NCBI GenBank assembly: GCA_963675185.2
Contig: CAXXOH010000003.1
Location: forward strand, 248,001 to 312,000
Length of the DNA: 64,000 nt
Source of the DNA: Ilyobacter_A sp963675185
GTDB taxonomy: Bacteria > Fusobacteriota > Fusobacteriia > Fusobacteriales > Fusobacteriaceae
Reading direction: 5' to 3'
Below are positions 35,103 to 43,877 of the stretch, in pieces. The notes beneath the pieces were generated by a model, which ran no database searches, was not told the DNA's origin, and was given only the letters and a program-made list of their open reading frames with translations. A program made the translations under genes and the position numbers. Position 1 is the stretch's first letter. Every line of letters starts with the position of its first letter.

Positions 35103-35861
35103 CTATACCCTCACTATTATAAAACTCATGTTATCGTTGGATATATCGTATATTTTTTCTACAAGCTTTTTCCCAATATTTTTCAGGTTTTCCATTCCGA
35201 AAAATATCTCCTCCATTTCATCCTTTGACAATAGTTCCCACACACCATCCGTACATAAAAAAAATATATCGTCTTTTTTGATTTTTATTTTTTTTAAAAC
35301 ATATTCCTCCAGCACCCTTTCCCTGTTACCCAGCAAGCACGAAGTCAGGATATTTCTCATTGGGTGTTTTCTTATTATCTCGTCACAATCCGGGCTATTA
35401 GAGAAAACATGCTGCACCATTGTGTGGTCTGTAGTAAGCTTTGTCATTCTGCCGGATTCATACAAGTAAACTCTGCTGTCCCCGATGTGAAAAACATATC
35501 CCTTGCCCCCACAAAATGACAGCCCGGATAAAGTCGTCCCCATATTAAGGCTGCTAGGGTGTTCCTGTGCAAAATCATCCAAACATTTTTTTGCTGCCTT
35601 CATGGCTTTTTTTACCTCACCCTCTCTAGTGAATTTATTTGATTTCCCTACAAAAGTACCAAGAACCAGCCTGCTGGCTATATCTCCTGTGGACTGCCCT
35701 CCCATGCCGTCTGCTATTGCTATCACCGTATTCTCTCCTTCTAAAATTTCAATTTCCGGAGTAGACATATCTCCTTCATTTATCATCATGTCACCTATGA
35801 GCAGGCTATCCTCATTTTTTTTCCTCACAAATCCCCTATTACTGTAATAGCAAACTTCCAT
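35103..35861 (-). CDS. PP2C-family serine/threonine protein phosphatase
   Basis: The 252-aa metal-dependent phosphatase has the PP2C motif set: RKKNEDSL near residue 14, IAIADGMGGQSTGDIAS near residue 47 (metal-binding Asp and Gly), FHIGDSRVYL, LTTDHTM and LCTDGVWELLS with a late metal-binding Asp. It would remove phosphate from Ser/Thr in the cytoplasm. The usual partner, a Hanks-type kinase with PASTA repeats, is not next to it, so its targets are unknown. Divergent small genes lie upstream. Confidence 0.9.
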   Translation of the reverse strand: MEVCYYSNRGFVRKKNEDSLLIGDMMINEGDMSTPEIEILEGENTVIAIADGMGGQSTGDIASRLVLGTFVGKSNKFTREGEVKKAMKAAKKCLDDFAQEHPSSLNMGTTLSGLSFCGGKGYVFHIGDSRVYLYESGRMTKLTTDHTMVQHVFSNSPDCDEIIRKHPMRNILTSCLLGNRERVLEEYVLKKIKIKKDDIFFLCTDGVWELLSKDEMEEIFFGMENLKNIGKKLVEKIYDISNDNMSFIIVRV

Positions 35862-36066
35862 TTAAAACACCTCTTATCCATTTAAACTTTTAAATTACCT
35901 TTATTCAAAACCTATACTTTTCCTTTAAAAAAGATTCTACAACCAAAAGACAGGGATAAACACTTGAACTTTATCAAATGTTTTTTCGTGAATAAAAAAA
36001 GGATTAGCACCAAAATTAAAGAAAAACATAGTGTAGATGTAGAAAAAAGACTCAGGAGGGAAAACA

Positions 36067-36552
36067 ATGCTGAATATTTTAATCGGAAAATACATATTTA
36101 ACCCATATCAAATCAACTCTAGTACAAAAGTATTAGAGGATGAGACCGAAACTATTAAAAAATGTTTTGTCTTCTTGTTCCGAGAGGCTAGAAAACGTAG
36201 CATAAATAGCGTTGTATGCATAGTTTACAGCTACAACATGCTAAAACACAGCCACCTATCCGATATTTTCGGTGAAAAAGATCTTAAGCTATGCAAAGAA
36301 AAAAATACACCGCTAAAGCTCAACGTAGATGGATATGAAATCAACCTATACTTTGAATCGGATGAAACCTTAACAAAAAATATCCAGAATTATGCTGACT
36401 CAATTTTTTTCACGCCTTACGACGCGGCTGAAAGCATTAAAAAAATAGAAAAATCACTCCCCAAAAACAGCATACTATACTCTTTAGAGTTTTATGAAAA
36501 TGATATAAGAAAAAAACTCAGCAGCACTGAATACGAGGCAATAAAAGTCTAA
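36067..36552 (+). CDS. Hypothetical protein, 161 aa
   Basis: I do not recognise this family. It is a soluble, Lys/Ser-rich protein with a hydrophobic SVVCIVYSYNM strand near residue 48 and a C-terminal region that could be a small alpha/beta domain. No signal peptide or membrane helix is seen. Translation starts at ATG after CAGGAGG, which supports it as a real gene. It is read divergently from the PP2C phosphatase gene across about 200 bp and is followed by another small unknown gene with its own promoter. Confidence 0.65.
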   Translation: MLNILIGKYIFNPYQINSSTKVLEDETETIKKCFVFLFREARKRSINSVVCIVYSYNMLKHSHLSDIFGEKDLKLCKEKNTPLKLNVDGYEINLYFESDETLTKNIQNYADSIFFTPYDAAESIKKIEKSLPKNSILYSLEFYENDIRKKLSSTEYEAIKV

Positions 36553-36582
36553 ATTATAACTAATAAAATTTGACTTTCTATT

Positions 36583-36611
36583 TTGACAAATAGCTTTTTA
36601 CGAGATAAACT
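36583..36611 (+). promoter_or_regulatory. Sigma70 promoter of the 123-aa gene
   Basis: TTGACA and TAAACT are separated by 17 bp, about 60 bp before the start codon. Confidence 0.6.
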
Positions 36612-36671
36612 TATTATTAAGAAGACTATATGTTTTATCACATTACATAAATAAAAGGGAGTTGGTGGCAA

Positions 36672-37043
36672 ATGCTTATAATGACAGGCGTAGTTAAAGA
36701 AAAAGATGGGGCTGCACCTCATAAACTATTGGAATATGTAGAGGAAAATGGGACATTTGATTTTTTCGAAAGATTGTCTGCTATGTTCACAGAAAAAGAC
36801 TTAGAACCAAACGTCTACAACCTGACAATAAAAAAAGGGCATGATGAATTCGAATTTGACGAAATCGATATAAGAAAATTTATCGAAACTATTTTTTCTA
36901 TTTCTGGCAATATGCATACGTTGGATGATTACGAAAAACTAGTTGAAAAAATAGAGGGCGACAGCGACTTAGACTGGACCCTTATAGACATTTTAAGACA
37001 GGTTAGAAACGGCGAAGTGTTACAAAGCTGCTTCAAAAAATAA
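36672..37043 (+). CDS. Hypothetical protein, 123 aa, acidic
   Basis: This acidic, soluble protein is not one I recognise. It has several Glu/Asp-rich segments (HDEFEFDEIDIRKFIE in the middle) and no signal peptide. A sigma70 promoter and a strong terminator (37065-37094) enclose it, so it is a single-gene transcript. The ATG used follows GGTGGC; an in-frame ATG three codons later is an alternative start. Confidence 0.65.
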   Translation: MLIMTGVVKEKDGAAPHKLLEYVEENGTFDFFERLSAMFTEKDLEPNVYNLTIKKGHDEFEFDEIDIRKFIETIFSISGNMHTLDDYEKLVEKIEGDSDLDWTLIDILRQVRNGEVLQSCFKK

Positions 37044-37064
37044 AACCTGATATATTTTTACCCA

Positions 37065-37094
37065 TAACAGCCTTATACGGCTGTTATTTTTTTT
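37065..37094 (+). terminator. Intrinsic terminator
   Basis: TAACAGCC/GGCTGTTA forms an 8-bp stem, followed by a T-rich tail. Confidence 0.85.
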
Positions 37095-37164
37095 ATACAT
37101 ATAGTATAATTTAGTTATCTACAAATTTAAAAGCTCAGACTTTTAGAAAATAAGGGGGATAAAA

Positions 37165-38226
37165 ATGTTTGAAGGGAAATTTTTTCATTTTGCATACAGC
37201 ATACTCCTGTTCCTGTTAATCATATTTTTAGCGGAAAAGGTTTCTTTTTTCTTAAAACCATTGGGAACAGTATTATCCTTTATAATGCTCCCTTTGCTTA
37301 TCGGCGGTTTTTTATACTATCTTTTAAGACCAGTGGTTCGCCTCATAAGCTCAAAAATAAAAAATAAGAGTTTTTCCATAATTTTGACATTTTTTATTCT
37401 CATATTTGTCATGGGGTCTATTTTTTACTTCGGCGGTAACATTGTGTACATAGAGATAAAAAAGTTGATAAACTACTTTTACCAAAACTATAGCCTAAGT
37501 GCACAAAACCTGAATAGAATAGCGGAGCTAAATAGTAAGCATCTGAAATTCCTTTCCCAGTTAAACCTGAAAGAAAAATTAGTGTATATGGTACAAGAGT
37601 TATTAAAAAAAATTACAAGTTACAATATCATAGGGATATTTTCTTCACTTAAAAACCTAGGCGTGATTATTATACTGATCCCGTTTATCCTCTTTTACCT
37701 TCTAAAAGACGAGGAATTGGCTTACGACTCAATTATGAAACTTGTGCCTACTAAAAACAGAGGTAGGTTTGAAAAGATGCTCAAAGAAATCGACCAGGTT
37801 TTAGCAGCCTACATAAACACCCAGCTGATGGTGGCACTTATTCTAGGAGTCCTAATGTTAGCTGGCTATCTTGTTATAAAAATTCCAAACGCTTTTGCAC
37901 TGGCTCTAATAGCAACTATTACATCCATTATCCCAATACTGGGCCCAATACTGGGCACTATCCCGGCAATATTTGTAGCCATATCAGTAAACACTTTTAT
38001 GCTCATAAAACTTCTGGGAGTAATTGTAGTAGCACAATATCTAGAGGGAAATATCGTAAGACCTTTTGTACAGGGGGAAAAATTAAGCATACATCCAGTT
38101 ATAGTCATCTTAGTAGTACTTAGTTCTATCACACTCTTCGGGGTATTGGGGGCGCTGTTTGCAGTCCCTGCATATGCATCAATACGTATAGCTATAAAGC
38201 ACCTTAAAGAAAAAAACTTCGAGTAA
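37165..38226 (+). CDS. AI-2E (PerM/YtvI) family membrane protein
   Basis: The 353-aa protein has the AI-2E transporter family layout: two N-terminal helices, a helix pair around residues 65-95, a central amphipathic segment, and a C-terminal group of hydrophobic helices including the family stretch LIATITSIIPILGPILG near residue 255 and LEGNIVRPFVQGEKLSIHP near residue 294. Members have been linked to autoinducer-2 export, sporulation and Na+/H+ antiport, so the exact function here is open. It stands alone with a GGGGGAT ribosome site. Confidence 0.85.
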   Translation: MFEGKFFHFAYSILLFLLIIFLAEKVSFFLKPLGTVLSFIMLPLLIGGFLYYLLRPVVRLISSKIKNKSFSIILTFFILIFVMGSIFYFGGNIVYIEIKKLINYFYQNYSLSAQNLNRIAELNSKHLKFLSQLNLKEKLVYMVQELLKKITSYNIIGIFSSLKNLGVIIILIPFILFYLLKDEELAYDSIMKLVPTKNRGRFEKMLKEIDQVLAAYINTQLMVALILGVLMLAGYLVIKIPNAFALALIATITSIIPILGPILGTIPAIFVAISVNTFMLIKLLGVIVVAQYLEGNIVRPFVQGEKLSIHPVIVILVVLSSITLFGVLGALFAVPAYASIRIAIKHLKEKNFE

Positions 38227-38419
38227 ACTTCACACATGCGTTGTATTGATTAATTTTATTCAACATTTATTGTTTAGATACACTTAAATAAAAGGAAAAT
38301 AGAGAAAATTTCAGAAAATAAATATAGATTATTTTGTATCGTGTAGATAGTTAAGATAACTTTTTTATTAACAGCATCAGAAACTAATACAGAAAAGTAA
38401 ACGTCAAGGAGGGATTTTT

Positions 38420-38599
38420 ATGGCGGGAAAAAAATGCAACAAGGAGTTTAAAGAGTGCCTGAACAAAATGTACAAATTAGAGGAAGAACTTGAAACAGCT
38501 TATGCTGAAGAAAACGACATACTTATTGAAAAACTTTTATCAGATCTAGAAGATGTAAATGAGAGATACGCTCAACTTAGAAAGATAAGAAAGGGCTAA
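38420..38599 (+). CDS. Small coiled-coil-like protein, 59 aa
   Basis: A short frame with an excellent AAGGAGGG site 6 nt before ATG encodes a 59-aa, highly charged protein. It is almost wholly helical by composition (KMYKLEEELETAYAEENDIL, then LLSDLEDVNERYAQL). Heptad-like Leu spacing suggests a short coiled coil. A terminator follows, so it appears to be an independent gene. Function unknown. Confidence 0.65.
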   Translation: MAGKKCNKEFKECLNKMYKLEEELETAYAEENDILIEKLLSDLEDVNERYAQLRKIRKG

Positions 38600-38630
38600 G
38601 TTCTACAGTTAAAATTAAATACCATTTTCA

Positions 38631-38660
38631 TAGGACTGCATCCGATGCAGTCCTATTTTC
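38631..38660 (+). terminator. Terminator of the 59-aa gene
   Basis: TAGGACTGCAT/ATGCAGTCCTA gives an 11-bp perfect stem with a 3-nt loop, then TTTTC. Confidence 0.85.
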
Positions 38661-38719
38661 TCGAATGCAACTAAAAGCAAATCAAATTAATATTTAAAAT
38701 ATTGTAAATGGAGGTAAAC

Positions 38720-39778
38720 ATGTATATTGGATTTTATGTATCTGGTCACGGATTCGGCCATATGACCAGGTGCCTTGCTATAATAGAGGCGATCCTCGAG
38801 AGTACAGATAACAGTATATACCTGGCCTGTGGAAAATCACAAAACGATTTTGCAAGTAAGTATCTTAAGAGATTTGAGGGTAGAATCATATACAGCACTC
38901 TGAACACGGATGTCGGTCTGATAAATAAAAAAAACTCTCTCGAGGTAGACAAGAGCTCTTTGGAGGCAAGACTGCATGAGTTTATAGGATCATGGGACGA
39001 TTTGGTAGAAGGGGAGTTGGAAAAACTATCCAGACTAGACATATCCCTTTTCATAACAGATATAAGCCCAGTAGGGGTAATGATTGCCAAAAAACTTCAA
39101 AAAAAGGTCATAGGTATCTCTAACTTTACCTGGTTTAACCAGTACGAACATCTGGGGATAGAAAAATCAATCGTCGATGCTTTTAAAGAGGTGTATAAAA
39201 AGCTTGATCTATTTATAGGCTATAGCCTTAATCTAGATACCGGACACATGGAGTGCAAGACCGATAACGCAGGTCTTATCTGCAGAAAAATTGATCCCGA
39301 CAAGGTAAAACAGATCAAAAAACAGCACGGGAACTGCTTGTTCATAAGCTGCGGTAAATCTGCAGAGCTTGAAAAAATACACTTAAAAAATTACAGCGGT
39401 ACAGTCTTCTACACAGAAGGCATAAGAATAGAAGGCGATGCCCGCTTTATAAAACTCCCACACGATACCATAGACACACACAATTATATGGCGGCCTGCG
39501 ACATGGCTGTAATAAAAGCCGGTTGGGGAAGTATTGCGGAGGCCCTTATAGGACACACCATACCGATACTCATAGAGAGAGATTCCGTTCTGGAGGATAG
39601 CTTCATGATTCAAAAACTGAAAAGAGACGATTTAGCAGCTTCCATACCCGAAAATGAGTTGAGGGAACTAGATTTTTCTCATATGCCAGACAGACTTTCC
39701 TGCATAAATCTAGAAAAGCTTCACTCCATAAAGAACGATTTGAAATCCATTGTTTCAAAAATTTTGAATATTATTTAA
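38720..39778 (+). CDS. Glycosyltransferase-like protein (MurG/GT28-type fold)
   Basis: This 352-aa protein begins with YIGFYVSGHGFGHMTRCLAI, the donor-side loop typical of UDP-glycosyltransferases and of the N-terminal domain found in L-arabinokinase-like proteins. Near residue 260 the AACDMAVIKAGWGSIAEAL block resembles the nucleotide-sugar-binding C-terminal motif of MurG-like enzymes, and IPILIERDSVLEDSFM follows. I use ATG 38720 (GGAGG 5 nt upstream); an ATG at 38708 overlaps the ribosome site. Substrate unknown; there are no polysaccharide genes nearby. Confidence 0.72.
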   Translation: MYIGFYVSGHGFGHMTRCLAIIEAILESTDNSIYLACGKSQNDFASKYLKRFEGRIIYSTLNTDVGLINKKNSLEVDKSSLEARLHEFIGSWDDLVEGELEKLSRLDISLFITDISPVGVMIAKKLQKKVIGISNFTWFNQYEHLGIEKSIVDAFKEVYKKLDLFIGYSLNLDTGHMECKTDNAGLICRKIDPDKVKQIKKQHGNCLFISCGKSAELEKIHLKNYSGTVFYTEGIRIEGDARFIKLPHDTIDTHNYMAACDMAVIKAGWGSIAEALIGHTIPILIERDSVLEDSFMIQKLKRDDLAASIPENELRELDFSHMPDRLSCINLEKLHSIKNDLKSIVSKILNII

Positions 39779-39873
39779 TTTTTTTCTAATGTAAGTACCT
39801 GCATTTTAGCCACTAAAATCAGTGATTATAAACATTTCCTTCTAAAGTAGAGCATATCAACGCTTTTTAGTGA

Positions 39874-39902
39874 TTGAATTTCGGTTTAAAAAAGTGTATA
39901 AT
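39874..39902 (+). promoter_or_regulatory. Sigma70 promoter of the ArsR-type gene
   Basis: TTGAAT and a consensus TATAAT are separated by 17 bp, about 35 bp before the start codon. Confidence 0.75.
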
Positions 39903-39937
39903 GTTTAGAAAAGGAATGATTAATCGAGAGGTGGAAC

Positions 39938-40891
39938 ATGAGCAGAGAAACTTTAGAATTAAATGTACTTGATTTTAAAAAGATAGCTAAAAGTTTATCC
40001 AACCAGGTAAGAATAGATATATTAGAACTTATAAGATCAGAAGAGTTGAATATAAATGAGATAGCTTCTAGATTAGGTATCCCACTATCAACAGCCACTG
40101 TTAACGTACAGAAGCTTGAGGAATCCGGCCTGATATATTCCAAACTTCAGCCTGGAATAAGGGGATCTCAAAAAATATGCTACCTGAATTATGAAAAAAT
40201 TATTTTGAACTTCATCGACAAAAAAAACAATGAAAAAAAAGAGAATACTAAGTATATCTCAATGCCTATAGGAAATTTTGTAGAATGCAAGGTTCAACCA
40301 ACTTGCGGTATACTTTCAGAAAAAGGGCCCATCGGATTTTATGACGATGTAAAGAGTTTTTACCTACCAGAAAGGGTTCACGCCCAGCTTATCTGGATAG
40401 GCAGCGGGTATCTAAAATACCACTTTCCAAACGATATCCCATACGGGGCTGGTCTAGAATCAATGGAACTCTCTACAGAGATATGTTCCGAATCAACCCT
40501 GTCAAATGAAAGTATCCCTTCAGATATAACACTGTGGGTAAACGATATAGAGGTCGGCACTTGGACTTCACCCGCTAGCTCTACCAATAAAAGAGGTAAA
40601 CTCACTCCAAGCTGGTGGGAGGATCACAACAGACAGTACGGAATTTTAAAATGCTGGAAAGTGGACAAAACAGGCTCATTCATAGACGGGATAAAAATTT
40701 CAGATGCCAGCATAGAGAAGCTAGCCCTTCTCGAAAATCCTTTTATCTCTATAAAAATAGGAATAAAAGAAACAGCTAAAAACAAAGGCGGCCTAAATTT
40801 ATTCGGCGGCAAATTCGGAAACTACGAAGAGGACCTTTTACTCCGTTTAAGCTATAACTTCAATAAAAGCAACGATAAAAAACTCAGGTAG
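39938..40891 (+). CDS. ArsR-type transcriptional regulator with a large C-terminal domain
   Basis: The 317-aa protein has an N-terminal winged helix (KIAKSLSNQVRIDILELI, then LNINEIASRLGIPLSTATVNV) of the ArsR group at residues 12-70. It is followed by about 230 residues that do not resemble a standard ligand domain to me but are probably a jelly-roll-like module (WVNDIEVGTWTSP, LNLFGGKFGNYEEDLLLRL). The fusion is unusually long for ArsR regulators, which are mostly about 100 aa. It may sense a carbohydrate; no target operon is evident next to it. Confidence 0.72.
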   Translation: MSRETLELNVLDFKKIAKSLSNQVRIDILELIRSEELNINEIASRLGIPLSTATVNVQKLEESGLIYSKLQPGIRGSQKICYLNYEKIILNFIDKKNNEKKENTKYISMPIGNFVECKVQPTCGILSEKGPIGFYDDVKSFYLPERVHAQLIWIGSGYLKYHFPNDIPYGAGLESMELSTEICSESTLSNESIPSDITLWVNDIEVGTWTSPASSTNKRGKLTPSWWEDHNRQYGILKCWKVDKTGSFIDGIKISDASIEKLALLENPFISIKIGIKETAKNKGGLNLFGGKFGNYEEDLLLRLSYNFNKSNDKKLR

Positions 40892-40915
40892 AATTTAATT
40901 CATCTGAGTTTTTTT
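40881..40915. terminator. Bidirectional terminator
   Basis: AACTCAG/CTGAGTT arms are followed by TTTTT on the plus strand; the regulator stop codon lies inside the loop region. It separates convergent genes. Confidence 0.7.
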
Positions 40916-40922
40916 ATTTAAA

Positions 40923-41252
40923 TTATTTTTTAGGCCTCATCATTATGGTTTCGTCGCCGTTTTTCAGCATTATCGCCAGGGAGCCTGGTCCGTAGTAGGA
41001 GAAACTTTCTATTGTATTCAAATCAAGAAAAATCTCAGTGCCATTTTCAAAATAGAGAAAAATAACATTATTGTTTTGCCCCTTTAACTTTGTCTCTTTC
41101 AGAGTATCGAAACTTTTCATACCGGTTCCCCTAAAAAACACCTTTATCTCAACGTGCTTGTCCAAAAATTTGTCTAGCATCTCATATATTTTCAGTCTAC
41201 CTTCAAGACTATTGAAATCCTTGCTTTCAACAAAACTCAATTTATACACCAT
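40923..41252 (-). CDS. Hypothetical protein, about 109 aa
   Basis: I do not recognise this small soluble protein. The strongest segment is VIFLYFENGTEIFLDLNTIESF, which looks like a beta-rich domain. The start is uncertain: ATG 41252 abuts an AAAGG, a TTG 12 nt inside has the GGATGGTG at a better distance, and a TTG at 41297 lacks a site. It converges with the ArsR-type gene. Confidence 0.5.
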   Translation of the reverse strand: MVYKLSFVESKDFNSLEGRLKIYEMLDKFLDKHVEIKVFFRGTGMKSFDTLKETKLKGQNNNVIFLYFENGTEIFLDLNTIESFSYYGPGSLAIMLKNGDETIMMRPKK

Positions 41253-41373
41253 CCTTTCAAAGCAGCCTAGCCGCTCATGGAGTTTAAAAACCCTCAACGG
41301 ATTCTATCAATATTATTAAGACTTTTATCTTCATTTCCTTGTTGTATAATATTTAAAGATAGGAGGGATAAAA

Positions 41374-41712
41374 ATGAAGATAGAAGAATACGAATTTGGC
41401 AGGATCAAAGTAGACGGAAAAAACTATTCATCTGACGTGATAATATATCCAGAAAAAATCGACGGTTCCTGGTGGAGGAAAGAGGGGCACCTTCTTCAAG
41501 TAGAAGACGTGCACAGCATAGTCCAAGCAAACCCTAAGCTTATTGTGATCGGAACAGGTTATTATGGCCGCATGGAGATCTCTGAGGAAGTTAAGTCCGA
41601 GTTTAAAAGCAGGGGCATAGAATTAATATACGCCAACTCCCCCGAGGCAGTAAAATTATTCAACGAAAACAGCGAGCCCAGAAAGATCGGAGCGTTTCAT
41701 CTGACTTGCTGA
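41374..41712 (+). CDS. MTH938/NDUFAF3-like (DUF498) domain protein
   Basis: The 112-aa protein matches the single-domain MTH938 family: an N-terminal FGRIKVDGKNYSSDVIIYPE, the WWRKEGHLL block, then LIVIGTGYYGRMEISEEV and a C-terminal region with ANSPEAVKLFNE. Family members are small alpha/beta proteins of unclear function in bacteria; the eukaryotic relative NDUFAF3 is a complex I assembly factor. It is preceded by TATAAT (41345-41350) and AGGAGG. Confidence 0.85.
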   Translation: MKIEEYEFGRIKVDGKNYSSDVIIYPEKIDGSWWRKEGHLLQVEDVHSIVQANPKLIVIGTGYYGRMEISEEVKSEFKSRGIELIYANSPEAVKLFNENSEPRKIGAFHLTC

Positions 41713-41972
41713 CCGTTTTTTATTTTTGTATAATCTTTGTCATTAATTCCAATTTGCAGATAAAATAGAGGTTTTATACTATCAACTTTTAACAGATTCA
41801 ACAACTTAATCATAGTTTAAGTACAGTATTACTTAGAAAAACCGCATCAGACAAAAACTCAAAAAATTTAAATAAATTATTTTTTTATTTTTTAAACTAT
41901 TCGAGGCACAATAAAGTCAAAAGTATAGTGAATAAATAGTTCTAATTTTTTCAAAATCCTCCTTTGTTCTAG

Positions 41973-41996
41973 GGCCACCTTTTAAGGTGGTCTTTT
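41973..41996 (+). terminator. Plus-strand terminator
   Basis: CCACCTT/AAGGTGG stem followed by TCTTTTT. It is the likely end of the DUF498 transcript about 260 nt downstream of that gene. Confidence 0.7.
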
Positions 41997-42018
41997 TGAA
42001 TCCCAAAAAATAAGAAAA

Positions 42019-42037
42019 AGCCCTTGTATAAAGGGCT
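42019..42037 (-). terminator. Minus-strand terminator-like hairpin
   Basis: AGCCCTT/AAGGGCT with a T-rich tail only on the minus strand (TTTTTCTTATTTTTT). No minus-strand gene ends here, so an unannotated RNA or short gene to its right is suggested. Confidence 0.5.
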
Positions 42038-42191
42038 ACCCTATGCTAGAATAATACTCTAAGTCTAAAGTATTTAATCCAACAGTTCCGCTGTAACACA
42101 CCGGCTGAAATCATCATGCTTCCACAAAACTCTAAAGTTCAAATAAAAATCAAACTCAAAGGATTTTATATGTGGTCAAATCTATAAAAAA

Positions 42192-42340
42192 TGGGCTGCC
42201 TCAATTGCCAAATTAATATTTTAGGGATGAATATTAAAATTATATATAGTTATATTGAGGTCTTTTAATCGATTTTCATGGTCCTACGTACCTTATCTTG
42301 AGAAGGATATAGATATCAGGAGTTAGTCCGAGGCAGCCCA
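42192..42340 (-). other. 149-bp inverted-repeat-bounded segment, possible structured RNA
   Basis: The ends TGGGCTGCCTC and GAGGCAGCCCA are perfect 11-bp inverted repeats. Inside are further short stems (TTAATATT/AATATTAA, CCTT/AAGG). On the minus strand the closing arm is followed by TTTTTTATAG, like a terminated small RNA. I could not match it to a known RNA family. Confidence 0.4.
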
Positions 42341-43655
42341 TTCTTGGCATAATTAAAAATTCAAATTTCATTTTTTTGAAAAGCTTGTATCATCTCCTTT
42401 TTTTACTGTGTAAATTTAATAAAAAAAATACTAACAGCACCGCAACAATGAATAATTTAAATTACCCGAATAAAAGAATTGTTTTTTGAAGTTTATTTAT
42501 TGAGAAAGTTTGCTAAAAAGAATTCGAATAGTAGACAAAACCTACTTCCTCTAAAAGAGAAACAAATTCATCTAAGAAATACAAAAAGGTCTCGAAGATT
42601 ATAATTATAGGCAGAAATCATCACACATAAAATTTAAAAGTATAATATAACTAATGCAAGTCATTATTATGAAAACTTTTAATATAGCTAAAGTTAATTT
42701 TGAGCTAACATTTATATCTATGATTATAAATTGAAATATAAAATTAATTTTAAAAATTGTTAGAATTATAATAAATGAAATTTAAAGTAATCTTGGAAAG
42801 AATTGACTTTTAGAAATGACTATTTTGAAAAGAAATATAAAATTTAAACTATATGCCATAAGTATAAGCCCATAAATTCATAAAGTCAAGCTGTTTTGTT
42901 AAAATTAATTACATTTAACTAAAGTTTAACCATGAGTTAAATTTTCTGTTCTATGCAACTACATTCCACCCCAGCATTTACAAGCTACAAACACATATAA
43001 CCCTCCTATAACTAAATGTGGCTACTTAGTAAATATTTCAAAACATCGCACAACTTTAACCTTACTCGCCTGTAGTCTATCTCTTTTAAACGCCTCTCAA
43101 CTCTGAATAAATTTAAAAATTTACTTTTAAATATTTAAACCAGAATTTAAATTAAGGGTTAAGTTATTTTTGAATATTTTCTATATTTATGTCCTTACAC
43201 CATCAGACGGGATTACCAAATTTTACTTTTGTTCATTTTAAGTCCACTTTTTAGCCACCACTATTCTAAAGCTTTATTTTATTGAAATTCTAAAATTTTA
43301 GGTAGTCCCAGAAACGAACTATAGAGTTACGTTGTTTCGCTTAAAATTTACAGTCCCATATAAAACATTGAATTTTGTTTAATTATTCACCCGTTTTTTT
43401 TATGATTTCTCTAACATTCTTCAAAATTTTACCGTTTTTATAAAAATTTTGAATTTTATAACGATCAATTTTTACATGCTTTTAGAATAGTCCTTTTATC
43501 CAGCCGTTTCCTCGTAGTCCAACGTTTACAGTATTATTATATCGTGTACCCTAAATACAGCAGCTGCAGTATTTACAAAAAATCTACACTTAAATAGGAA
43601 CTTTTCCGAAAAAATCTGCAAACGATTAATTTTTTTATTTTTTTTGAAAAAATAT

Positions 43656-43684
43656 TTGACATTTAGCAATCACTATGGTACTAT
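43656..43684 (+). promoter_or_regulatory. Sigma70 promoter of the antiterminator operon
   Basis: A consensus TTGACA and TACTAT are spaced 17 bp. The predicted start near 43691 gives a leader of about 185 nt. Confidence 0.8.
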
Positions 43685-43719
43685 AAACGTACAAATTTAA
43701 TATTGAATACATGACCCTT

Positions 43720-43754
43720 ATAGGCTTGTTACTATTCAATTAGGCAAAACCTAT
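43720..43754 (+). promoter_or_regulatory. Ribonucleic antiterminator (RAT) for LicT/SacY-type protein
   Basis: The leader contains GGCTTGTTACT, a short loop and AGGCAAAACCT, which match the conserved TTGTTACT ... AGGCAAAACC halves of RAT sequences. Its 3' half overlaps the 5' arm of the downstream terminator, so protein binding would prevent terminator formation. Confidence 0.85.
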
Positions 43755-43855
43755 GTTGGAGCATAAATAGAATTTCAAAAATATTACATTATTGAATGAA
43801 TTTTGTGGTAATATTTTATTGTAGAATTGTGTTTATGTTTTAACGTAGGTTTTTT
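43748..43855 (+). terminator. Regulated terminator in the licT leader
   Basis: The 20-nt arms 43748-43767 and 43832-43851 are fully paired if G-U is allowed, and TTTTTT follows. The long loop folds into its own stem (AATATTAC/GTAATATT). The 5' arm shares bases with the RAT, giving a classic antitermination switch. Confidence 0.8.
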
Positions 43856-43877
43856 GTTTACTCAAAAGGAGTCACAT

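Larger units (their letters stand above)
41713..43655. other. Two-kilobase gene-free A+T-rich region
   Basis: I find no convincing coding frame on either strand across almost 2 kb. Visible structure is limited to hairpins: a plus-strand terminator at 41973-41996, a minus-strand terminator-like hairpin at 42019-42037, and a 149-bp inverted-repeat-bounded segment at 42192-42340. The remainder is mostly A+T with scattered short stems. It may be decayed genes or hold RNA genes. Confidence 0.6.

Noticed and set aside
43827..43877. Upstream start (17 extra residues) for the antiterminator gene
   Set aside because: It lies in the leader inside the regulated terminator hairpin and has no ribosome site. 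ATG 43878 has AAAGGAG and matches family N-termini.
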